Origin: Actinomycetota bacterium
GTDB lineage: Bacteria; Actinomycetota; Thermoleophilia; RBG-16-64-13
Assembly (NCBI GenBank): GCA_003157225.1
Contig: PMIZ01000187.1
Span: 7,583-13,088, forward strand
Reading direction: 5' to 3'
Length of the DNA: 5,506 nucleotides
Of the stretch, positions 1 through 5,251 are shown piece by piece; position 1 is the stretch's first letter, and every line of letters starts with the position of its first letter. A model generated the notes under the pieces. The model was not told the origin of the DNA. It saw nothing but the letters and a program-made list of their open reading frames with translations, and searched no databases. A program made the position numbers and the translations under genes.

Positions 1-464
1 GCCGCGAGCCCCAGGCTGTGGGCAGCCAGCCACATGTACATGAAGGCGTTGCTCAGCGACGACTCGAAGATCGAATCCCCCTTCTGTTTGGCATATCTCG
101 CCGCCATCGGCAGCCCCACGCGCCGACGAGTGTCGCCCATGACGAGGATGTTGACGGGAGCGAGCGGGGAGTCCCAGCGACCGTTGGTCTCGATGCTCCA
201 CGGCGAGCCCTGCCACTCCTCCCGTGTCGCCTCCAGGGCGAAGAAGTCGCTGTTCTTGTAGTCGTCGACGATCTGCTTGATGGCGGTCCGCAGGCCCAGG
301 TCCTTCACCACCAGCAATTCCACTGGCTGCATGTTGAAGCCGGTAGGCGCCCAACGCGCGGCCTCGAGCAACTTGTCCACCAAGAAGTCAGGGATCGGGT
401 CCGGCTTGATGGCGCGCTGCGTGCGGCGGTCTTTGACCAACTCAAGGAACTCCTCGTACTGCAC
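1..464 (-). CDS. Nitroreductase-family FMN-dependent oxidoreductase (partial, 3' end outside window)
   Basis: Translating leftward from a GTG at 464-462 gives 154 open codons that run off the window edge, so the C-terminus is missing. Nitroreductase-family hallmarks are visible. An N-terminal helix leads into an arginine-rich FMN-phosphate segment (R13, R14, R17, then I19-P21). The sequence AARWAPTGFNMQP at about residues 35-47 matches the family's A-x-x-A-P-(S/T)-x-x-N-x-Q-P FMN-binding stretch. A helix at about 134-153 (SSLSNAFMYMWLAAHSLGLA) resembles the dimer-interface helix of these homodimeric enzymes. Such proteins transfer electrons from NAD(P)H through FMN to nitro compounds, quinones, enones or other acceptors; the substrate cannot be told here. 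Family members are usually about 170-230 residues, so perhaps a quarter to a third is missing. The start is set by AAGGAG at 471-476, six bases upstream. It is the last visible gene of the leftward operon, 25 bases after E1 beta. Confidence 0.85.
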   Translation of the reverse strand, partial: MQYEEFLELVKDRRTQRAIKPDPIPDFLVDKLLEAARWAPTGFNMQPVELLVVKDLGLRTAIKQIVDDYKNSDFFALEATREEWQGSPWSIETNGRWDSPLAPVNILVMGDTRRRVGLPMAARYAKQKGDSIFESSLSNAFMYMWLAAHSLGLA

Positions 465-470
465 GGCGAA

Positions 471-476
471 CTCCTT
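471..476 (-). promoter_or_regulatory. Ribosome binding site for the nitroreductase gene
   Basis: On the minus strand this reads AAGGAG, within a purine-rich AAGAAGGAG, six bases before the GTG at 464-462. It is the reason for choosing the GTG start, because no ATG lies nearby in this frame. It falls in the 25-base gap after the E1 beta stop codon. Confidence 0.75.
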
Positions 477-489
477 CTTCTTTCTCTCT

Positions 490-1470
490 TTAGAAATCCG
501 GAAGATTCTTGACCGTTTCCATCACCGTCTCCACATCGGGCTGATAGTAGTCCTCGAGCTTCGCGAGCGGCGGGATGGTGTCGAACCCGGTGATCCTGAC
601 CACCGGCGACTTCAGGTGGAGGACGGCCCGCTCCATGAGCTGGGCCGAGATCTCGCCTCCAAACCCGCACGTACGCGGCGCCTCGTGAACGATGATCGCT
701 CGTCCCGTCTTGGCCACGCTGGCGGTGACCGTCTCGAAGTCGAACGGCGAGAGCGTCCGCACGTCCACCACCTCCACGTCGGCAGCGCCTTCGGCCTCCA
801 GGCGCTGGGCGGCGTCGCGGATGGTACGCACCTGCGCGCCCCAAGCGATGAGCGTCACGTCCTTACCTTCGCGCACCACCCGGGCCTTGCCGATGGGCAG
901 CGTGTAGGGCTCGTCGGGGACCTCCATCTTGATGGCCCTGTAGACCCGGGCCGGCTCAAAGAAGATCACCGGGTCGGGGTCGCGCACGGCGGAGGCCAGC
1001 AGCCCCTTGGCCTCGTACGGATCGGCGGGTATGACCACCTTGAGACCGGGCACGTGGGCGAAGATGGCCTCCATGCTCTCCGAGTGATGCTCCAGCGCCC
1101 GGATGCCGCCGCCGTAGGGCATCCGCACCACCAGTGGCACGGTGAACTCGCCGCGGCTGCGGTTGCGCAGCCGCGCCGCGTGGGACACCAGTTGGTCGTA
1201 GGCAGGGTAGACGAAACCCGAGAACTGGATCTCGGCCACCGGGTGGTAGCCGGCGACAGCCATGCCGATAGCCATTCCCACAATGCCGGATTCAGCCAGC
1301 GGGCTGTCGATGACCCGCTCCTCGCCGAACCGCTGCACCAGCCCGTCGGTTACTCGGAACACCCCGCCGTCACGACCCACGTCCTCACCGAGGATGACCA
1401 CCTTCGGGTCCAACTGCATCTCCTGCTGGAGAGCCTGGTCGATGGCTTCAACTATGTTGAGACGGGCCAT
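490..1470 (-). CDS. pdhB: Pyruvate/2-oxoacid dehydrogenase E1 component, beta subunit
   Basis: This 326-residue protein is full length for the family (about 325 residues). E1 beta pairs with E1 alpha as an alpha2beta2 thiamine-diphosphate (ThDP) enzyme in the cytoplasm. It decarboxylates a 2-oxoacid and reductively acylates the lipoyl domain of E2. Visible signatures are GEDVG at 28-32, LAESGIVG at 58-65 (E60 matches the conserved ThDP-activating glutamate), and EHHSES at 127-132, whose H129 aligns with the conserved active-site histidine. PGLKVVIPADPYEAKGLL (141-158) is nearly diagnostic. The C-terminal transketolase-C domain starts near 190 and includes GRAIIVHEAPRTCGFGGE (256-273). From memory it most resembles Gram-positive PdhB. 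The substrate is inferred; branched-chain 2-oxoacids or acetoin remain possible. It starts three bases after the E1 alpha stop, with AAGGAGG nine bases upstream, so translation is probably coupled. Confidence 0.93.
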   Translation of the reverse strand: MARLNIVEAIDQALQQEMQLDPKVVILGEDVGRDGGVFRVTDGLVQRFGEERVIDSPLAESGIVGMAIGMAVAGYHPVAEIQFSGFVYPAYDQLVSHAARLRNRSRGEFTVPLVVRMPYGGGIRALEHHSESMEAIFAHVPGLKVVIPADPYEAKGLLASAVRDPDPVIFFEPARVYRAIKMEVPDEPYTLPIGKARVVREGKDVTLIAWGAQVRTIRDAAQRLEAEGAADVEVVDVRTLSPFDFETVTASVAKTGRAIIVHEAPRTCGFGGEISAQLMERAVLHLKSPVVRITGFDTIPPLAKLEDYYQPDVETVMETVKNLPDF

Positions 1471-1473
1471 GTG

Positions 1474-2553
1474 TCACCGCCTCCTTGCCAGCCGGGCCAT
1501 GAGCTCCGCCTGCTGCTCCGCCAACGGCGGGGTCAACTCGGCATAGAGGTGATCGAAGATCTCCTCCGGGCCGGGCGGCGATATCGCCTCAAAGGCGACC
1601 ACGGCCTCGGCGACCTTGCGATCGGCCTCGGCCAGCACCTGCGCGGCTCCCACGTCGTCCAACAGGCCCTTGCCGCGCATGTAGCCGCCCAGTCGTTCGA
1701 TGGGGTCGCGAAGCCGCCAGACCTCCACCTCTTCGTCGGTACGGTAGCGCCGGGCGTCGTCGGAAGTGGTGTGGTCGGTGACGCGGTAGGTGTCGGCCTC
1801 GATCAGGGTGGGCTCATGTCCGATCCGGGCCCTTTCCAGGGCTTCCTTGGTCACCCGGTAGACCGCGAACACGTCGTTGCCGTCCACCTGCACGCCGAAC
1901 ATACCGTATGCCAGGGCCTTTTGGGCCACCGTCGTGGAAGCCGTCTGCTTGGTATACGGCAGGGAGATGGCGTAGTGGTTGTTCTGGCAGAAGAAGACCA
2001 CGGGCACCTTGAAGACCCCAGCCATGTTCAGCGCTTCGCTGAAGTCACCTTCGGAGGTCGCACCCTCCCCGAAGAAGGTGAGCGCCGCCGCCGTCTCCCC
2101 TGCCTGCTTCATGGCCCAGGCGATGCCGACCGCATGGAGCATATGCGTACCGACTGGGATCGACACCGGCAGGGTGCGCAGCTCCTTGGGGACGGCAGCG
2201 CCGCGTTCGTCCCCGCTCCAGTACTGCAGCAGCTGGGCCAGCGGCACGCCCCGCAGAACAAGCGCGCCAATCTCGCGGAAAGCCGGCACCAGCCAGTCGT
2301 CGGGGCGCAGCGCGAAGGCTGCGCCCACGTGAGCCCCCTCCTGCCCCGCCACCCGGGCGAACGTGCCGAGGCGCCCCTGCCGCTGCATCTTGAACATCCG
2401 CTCGTCAAACTGCCGGGTGAGCACCATCTGCCCGTAGAGGGTGCGGATCTGCTCGGCGCCCAATTCGGGCATGAGGGCTTCGTCCACGGTGCCGTCAGGG
2501 CCGAGTACCTCCACCCGTTCTATCGAATATGAGACCAGGGAACGGATCGGCAT
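1474..2553 (-). CDS. pdhA: Pyruvate/2-oxoacid dehydrogenase E1 component, alpha subunit
   Basis: This is a 359-residue ThDP-dependent E1 alpha, the normal length for bacterial PdhA. It decarboxylates a 2-oxoacid together with E1 beta. The ThDP/Mg motif runs from GEGATSEGDF (162-171) to QNN (190-192). The first triplet is GEG rather than GDG, a substitution also seen in branched-chain 2-oxoacid E1 alpha. RQGRLGTFARVAGQEGAHVG (58-77) and VPAFREIG (89-96) match the Geobacillus PdhA type rather than the acetoin or proteobacterial type. DHTTSDDARRYR (260-271) is the conserved active-site loop, with H261 as its histidine. The start is ATG at 2553-2551, with AAGGAG seven bases upstream. The frame stays open to 2694, but that extension would overlap the upstream dehydrogenase and encodes an arginine-rich, unfamily-like peptide. 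The gene follows that dehydrogenase with a 4-base gap. Pyruvate is the favoured substrate, but this is not proven. Confidence 0.93.
   Translation of the reverse strand: MPIRSLVSYSIERVEVLGPDGTVDEALMPELGAEQIRTLYGQMVLTRQFDERMFKMQRQGRLGTFARVAGQEGAHVGAAFALRPDDWLVPAFREIGALVLRGVPLAQLLQYWSGDERGAAVPKELRTLPVSIPVGTHMLHAVGIAWAMKQAGETAAALTFFGEGATSEGDFSEALNMAGVFKVPVVFFCQNNHYAISLPYTKQTASTTVAQKALAYGMFGVQVDGNDVFAVYRVTKEALERARIGHEPTLIEADTYRVTDHTTSDDARRYRTDEEVEVWRLRDPIERLGGYMRGKGLLDDVGAAQVLAEADRKVAEAVVAFEAISPPGPEEIFDHLYAELTPPLAEQQAELMARLARRR
1480..1486 (-). promoter_or_regulatory. Ribosome binding site for E1 beta, inside the end of E1 alpha
   Basis: The minus strand reads AAGGAGG nine bases before the E1 beta ATG (1470-1468). 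The site lies within the last codons of E1 alpha (the LARRR tail), so ribosomes finishing E1 alpha end next to the E1 beta start. This fits equimolar production of the two subunits. Confidence 0.75.
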
Positions 2554-2557
2554 GAGC

Positions 2558-3613
2558 TCACTCCTTGTGTGTTCGCGTCCGTTTCGAGCTCCCTCGCTCC
2601 GAAAGGTGCTCTTGGTTCGCCACCAACACCGCTGCTCCCCTGATCTCGCCGTGGCGGAGCAGGGCCAACGCCTCGTTCGCCTCCTCCAGCGCAAACTCCG
2701 TCACCTCGGTGTGCACTGGTACCCGCGGCGCCAGGGACAGAAACTCGCACCCATCGCGGCGGGTGAGGTTGGCCACCGAGCGAAGCACCCTTTCTCCCCA
2801 CAAGATCTCGTAAGGGAACGAAGGGATGTCGCTCATGTGGATGCCCCCGCACACCACCACGCCACCTTTAGCCAGCGCCCGCAAAGCCACGGGCACCAGC
2901 TCGCCGGCCGGGGCGAAGATGATGGCGGCGTCGAGTTCCTCCGGCGGGTTCTGGCCGGTGTCCCCCGCCCATTCGGCCCCCATCTCCCGGGCGAACTCCT
3001 GAGCGGCGGTGTCTCCCGGCCGGGTGAAGGCAAACACCCTCCTACCCTGATGGCGCGCGACCTGGGTGACGATGTGCGCCGCGGAACCGAATCCGTAGAT
3101 GCCCAGCCGTTCCCCGTCGCAGGTCATGGTGAGCGAGCGAAAGCCGATCAGGCCCGCGCACAGGAGTGGTGCCGCCTGACCGGACGGATAGCCGCCTGGG
3201 ATGGGGAAGGCATAGCGGTGGTCGGCCACCGCAAACTCCGCATACCCACCGTCGATGTCGTAGCCGGTGAACTTGGCTTGGTCGCAGAGGTTCTCCCGGC
3301 CGCTTAGGCAGTACCGGCAGTGGCCGCAGGTCCAGCCCAGCCAGGGTATCCCCACCCTGTCGCCAACCCCGGGCACGGGCGCGGCGGCATCCCCTGCCGC
3401 GGCGCCGACGAGGTCCACGGTGCCCACGATCTGGTGACCCAATATCAGCGGAAGCTTGGGTCGCGACAGTTCCCCATCGACTATGTGGAGGTCGGTGCGG
3501 CACACGGCGCAGGCCTCCACCTTCACCCGCACCTGCCCCGGTCCGGGCGTCGGCTGCTCCAACTCCACCAGCTTCAACGGCCGGCCGGCCGACTCCAAGA
3601 GCATCGCGCGCAT
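2558..3613 (-). CDS. Zinc-dependent alcohol dehydrogenase (MDR superfamily)
   Basis: This 351-residue medium-chain dehydrogenase oxidises alcohols or reduces aldehydes/ketones with NAD(P). Its N-terminal GroES-like domain carries catalytic zinc ligands C38 (CAVCRTD), H60 (GHQ) and probably C152 (PLLCAG). The structural zinc lobe has C96, C99, C102 and C110. The Rossmann fold begins at about 169 with YGFGSAAH (173-180), a variant of the GxGxxG dinucleotide loop. GHQ in place of the commoner GHE, CRTDLH and YGFGSAA point to the AdhA-like subgroup of zinc alcohol dehydrogenases. The true substrate is unknown. The start is ATG at 3613-3611, because GGGAGG (3619-3624) lies five bases upstream; the adjacent GTG at 3616 would be only two bases from it. 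The last ~17 residues, after AAVLVAN, are a charged tail (SERGSSKRTRTHKE) beyond the usual fold end. It lies 38 bases after the ribonuclease gene and 4 bases before E1 alpha. Confidence 0.92.
   Translation of the reverse strand: MRAMLLESAGRPLKLVELEQPTPGPGQVRVKVEACAVCRTDLHIVDGELSRPKLPLILGHQIVGTVDLVGAAAGDAAAPVPGVGDRVGIPWLGWTCGHCRYCLSGRENLCDQAKFTGYDIDGGYAEFAVADHRYAFPIPGGYPSGQAAPLLCAGLIGFRSLTMTCDGERLGIYGFGSAAHIVTQVARHQGRRVFAFTRPGDTAAQEFAREMGAEWAGDTGQNPPEELDAAIIFAPAGELVPVALRALAKGGVVVCGGIHMSDIPSFPYEILWGERVLRSVANLTRRDGCEFLSLAPRVPVHTEVTEFALEEANEALALLRHGEIRGAAVLVANQEHLSERGSSKRTRTHKE
2561..2566 (-). promoter_or_regulatory. Ribosome binding site for E1 alpha, embedded in the alcohol dehydrogenase stop region
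   Basis: The minus strand reads AAGGAG directly followed by TGA. AAG and GAG are the last two sense codons (K350, E351) of the alcohol dehydrogenase and TGA is its stop. The E1 alpha ATG follows four bases after the stop, seven bases from the AAGGAG. This fixes the E1 alpha start at 2553 and suggests termination-reinitiation coupling. Confidence 0.8.
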
Positions 3614-3618
3614 CACGG

Positions 3619-3624
3619 CCTCCC
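3619..3624 (-). promoter_or_regulatory. Ribosome binding site for the alcohol dehydrogenase
   Basis: The minus strand reads GGGAGG. It is five bases from the ATG at 3613, two bases from the GTG at 3616 and fourteen from the next ATG (3604). The spacing therefore favours 3613 as the start. Confidence 0.65.
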
Positions 3625-3651
3625 GCGCGGGGCCATCAGTTCACCGCTGTT

Positions 3652-5043
3652 TCAGTTGTCTACCAGTTGGATGGTGTCGTTCTTCTCGGGGACTATGACC
3701 TTGAAGTGAAACCGCTCTTGCAGCAGCCCGGCCAGGGTCAGAGCGGCGTTTGGCTCGCCATGGGTGAGAACGACCAACCGCGGTGGCTTGAGGTGAGAGG
3801 CCCATGAAAGCAGCTGCGCTTGGTCGGCGTGAGCGGAGAGGCCGGTGAGGTCGTGGATGTGCGCCTTCACCGCGATCTCCTCGCCGAAGATGTGCACCGT
3901 TTTCGCACCGTCCAGAAGCCGGCGGCCCAAGGTGTCCTGCGCCTGGAAGCCTACGATCACAACGTGGGCCTCGGGTCGCCAGAGGTTGTGCTTCAGATGG
4001 TGGCGAATACGGCCGGCATCCGCCATCCCGCTGGCCGAGATGATGATGATCCCGCGCTTGCCGTTGAGCGCGCGCGATTCGTCGGCGCTGGCGGTGTAGT
4101 GCAACTGGGGAAAGTCGAAGATACCCCCCGGCTCGCCGACTACCTTCCAAGCTTCGGCGTCGAAGTCCTCCCTGTGCTTACGGAATACCTCCGTGGCCCG
4201 CGAGGCCAACGGGCTGTCGACGTACACGGGCATCTCCAGATCGCCCTTAGCGAAGATGTCGCGAAGAAAATAGAGGAGCTCCTGTGTCCGGCCCACGGCG
4301 AAGGCGGGGATGATGACGTTGCCCCCCGTTCGCTTGGCCTCCCGCAGAATGTCGGCGAGATCCTTCTCTGGTTGCCCATCGCTGGTATGGAGCCGGTCCC
4401 CGTACGTGGACTCCATGACGAGGTAGTCCGTCTGCTCGATGATCTCGGGATCCCGGATGATCGGTTGGGCCGGCTGGCCGATGTCGCCGCTGAAAACCAC
4501 CTTCACCTTGTGTCCGGACTCCTCCAGCTGTAGCTCGAGGAAGGCCGACCCCAAGATGTGGCCGGCGTCGCGGAAGCGCAGCGTCACCCCGGGGGCAAGC
4601 TGCTTGGACACGCCGTACTCTATCGGCGCGATGAGCGGCACCGTCTTGCGCGCGTCGTCCTGGTCGTAGAGCGGCGCCACGTCGCCCCGCCCAGCCCGGC
4701 GGGCCTTGCGGGTCTGCCACTCAGCCTCCATCTCCTGGATGTAGGCCGAATCGAGCAACATGATCTCCACCAGGTCGCGGGTGGCGGGCGTGGTGTAGAT
4801 CGGCTTTGCGTAGCCCTCCTTCACCAGCCGGGGCAACCGCCCGGAGTGGTCGATGTGGGCATGGGTGACAATGACGAAATCGATGGTCAATGGATCGAAC
4901 GGGAAGCGCTCGAAGTTCTGCCGCCACTGTTGGTCGCCCCCTTGGTACATACCACAGTCGACCAGGAAGCGGCTCTCTCCTACCTCCACCACGTAGCACG
5001 ACCCGGTCACCTCACGCGCCGCTCCACAGACCTTAATGAACAT
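3652..5043 (-). CDS. Beta-CASP metallo-beta-lactamase-fold ribonuclease (CPSF73/TTHA0252-like)
   Basis: This 463-residue protein has the full zinc-ribonuclease layout. The metallo-beta-lactamase core covers about 1-205, with HAHIDH at 61-66 (H61, H63, D65, H66), H162 in DAGHILGSA and D187 in FSGDIG. The beta-CASP cap follows with motif A E211 in ESTYGDR, the conserved IPAFAVGRTQELL (245-257) and SASGM (336-340). The C-terminal RNA-specificity part has motif B H405 in GLSAHAD and motif C H428 in LTHGE. All metal ligands are present, so it should be active. Family members such as Thermus TTHA0252 and eukaryotic CPSF73 cleave RNA. Spacing between motifs B and C (23 residues) matches the CPSF73 group rather than RNase J. 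It has no signal peptide, so is cytoplasmic. ATG at 5043 has AGGAGG four bases upstream. It is the first gene of the leftward operon. Its RNA target is unknown. Confidence 0.95.
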   Translation of the reverse strand: MFIKVCGAAREVTGSCYVVEVGESRFLVDCGMYQGGDQQWRQNFERFPFDPLTIDFVIVTHAHIDHSGRLPRLVKEGYAKPIYTTPATRDLVEIMLLDSAYIQEMEAEWQTRKARRAGRGDVAPLYDQDDARKTVPLIAPIEYGVSKQLAPGVTLRFRDAGHILGSAFLELQLEESGHKVKVVFSGDIGQPAQPIIRDPEIIEQTDYLVMESTYGDRLHTSDGQPEKDLADILREAKRTGGNVIIPAFAVGRTQELLYFLRDIFAKGDLEMPVYVDSPLASRATEVFRKHREDFDAEAWKVVGEPGGIFDFPQLHYTASADESRALNGKRGIIIISASGMADAGRIRHHLKHNLWRPEAHVVIVGFQAQDTLGRRLLDGAKTVHIFGEEIAVKAHIHDLTGLSAHADQAQLLSWASHLKPPRLVVLTHGEPNAALTLAGLLQERFHFKVIVPEKNDTIQLVDN

Positions 5044-5047
5044 CTAT

Positions 5048-5053
5048 CCTCCT
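5048..5053 (-). promoter_or_regulatory. Ribosome binding site for the beta-CASP ribonuclease
   Basis: The minus strand reads AGGAGG four bases before the ATG at 5043-5041. The match to the anti-Shine-Dalgarno is strong although the spacing is slightly short. It supports the annotated start, which also gives the conserved N-terminal beta strand leading to the REVTGSC segment. Confidence 0.75.
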
Positions 5054-5127
5054 CAACACGAAGCCCCAGCTCGCCGCCATTTCCTTCTCGCATACTCTCT
5101 CACAAGCAGCCGGCCGCCGTCCCAAGA

Positions 5128-5182
5128 CGCTGAATCTGAAATCCTTATGTTATTCTACGTATGTTTTGAGCTCATTCCCCGA
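5128..5182. promoter_or_regulatory. Probable divergent promoter core (AT-rich)
   Basis: This is the only AT-rich stretch in the 208-base divergent gap (5044-5251), so promoters for both directions are expected here. Leftward, TAGAAT (complement of 5152-5157) matches the -10 consensus at five of six positions, but no good -35 lies upstream. Rightward there are two weak options. One is an extended -10, TG-T-TATTCT at 5148-5156. The other is CTGAAA (5136-5141) and TATGTT (5160-5165) 18 bases apart, each four of six to consensus. The leftward and first rightward -10 candidates overlap. TATGTT occurs twice (5146-5151, 5160-5165), flanking a TACGTA palindrome at 5156-5161. These assignments come from consensus matching by eye and are tentative. 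Confidence 0.35.
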
Positions 5183-5198
5183 TATGACTCGGGGTGAG
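5171..5198 (+). repeat. Imperfect inverted repeat upstream of acs (operator or leader hairpin)
   Basis: CCCCGA (5177-5182) and TCGGGG (5189-5194) are perfect inverted arms around a six-base loop, TATGAC. Outer arms CTCA (5171-5174) and TGAG (5195-5198) also pair, leaving a two-base TT bulge on the left. Ten base pairs in total could form. It lies 54-81 bases before the acs start codon and just downstream of the AT-rich core. As DNA it could be a repressor or activator site near the rightward transcription start and over the leftward -35 position. As RNA it would be a hairpin at the 5' end of the acs leader. No T-run follows, so it does not look like a terminator. Confidence 0.5.
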
Positions 5199-5207
5199 TG
5201 CATTATT

Positions 5208-5220
5208 CGCGCTTTGCGCG
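5208..5220 (+). repeat. Short perfect GC hairpin in the acs leader
   Basis: CGCGC (5208-5212), TTT loop, GCGCG (5216-5220) form a perfect five-pair stem. It follows the larger inverted repeat by nine bases and ends 21 bases before the acs ribosome binding site. A stem this short can arise by chance in GC-rich DNA. Its position next to the first repeat is what makes it worth recording. Confidence 0.3.
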
Positions 5221-5241
5221 TTGTCGGTCAACCGGTAGTAC

Positions 5242-5246
5242 GGAGG
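5242..5246 (+). promoter_or_regulatory. Ribosome binding site for acs
   Basis: GGAGG lies five bases before the GTG at 5252. It is the basis for choosing this GTG rather than the in-frame ATG at 5327 (residue 26), which would cut into the conserved N-terminal region. Confidence 0.75.
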
Positions 5247-5251
5247 AAACA

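Noticed and set aside
277..2532. Very long open frame on the plus strand (751 codons) antisense to E1 alpha, E1 beta and the start of the nitroreductase
   Set aside because: It runs opposite two unmistakable E1 genes and across their junction. Its translation is rich in H, R, G, L and V with no recognisable domain, typical of an antisense frame of GC-rich coding DNA. It has no convincing start signal.
2554..2694. N-terminal extension of E1 alpha to an upstream start at 2694
   Set aside because: The extra 47 residues overlap the alcohol dehydrogenase, are arginine-rich and unlike E1 alpha. The ATG at 2553 has a well-placed AAGGAG.
3430..3436. GHQ instead of GHE at the catalytic zinc site of the alcohol dehydrogenase, as a possible inactivating change
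   Set aside because: The histidine ligand itself (H60) is kept and Q at this position is, to my knowledge, normal in this MDR subgroup, so it does not indicate a defective enzyme.
3820..4533. Plus-strand open frame of 237 codons
   Set aside because: It is antisense to the beta-CASP ribonuclease, whose catalytic motifs are complete; no family resemblance in the antisense frame.
5033..5080. 15-codon upstream ORF on the minus strand overlapping the ribonuclease start
   Set aside because: A GAAGGA-like sequence abuts its ATG with almost no spacing, and an ORF this short is expected by chance. It could matter as a leader peptide, but nothing supports that beyond its position.
4558..5133. Plus-strand open frame of 191 codons
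   Set aside because: It is antisense to the ribonuclease N-terminus and its leader; low-information translation and no ribosome binding site of note.
5171..5220. Rho-independent terminator between the divergent genes
   Set aside because: Neither inverted repeat is followed by a run of T on either strand, and a divergent gap needs no terminator.
5225..5236. CGGT-CA-ACCG half-palindrome and ACCGGT just before the acs ribosome binding site
   Set aside because: The arms are only four bases with a two-base gap; such matches are common by chance at this base composition.
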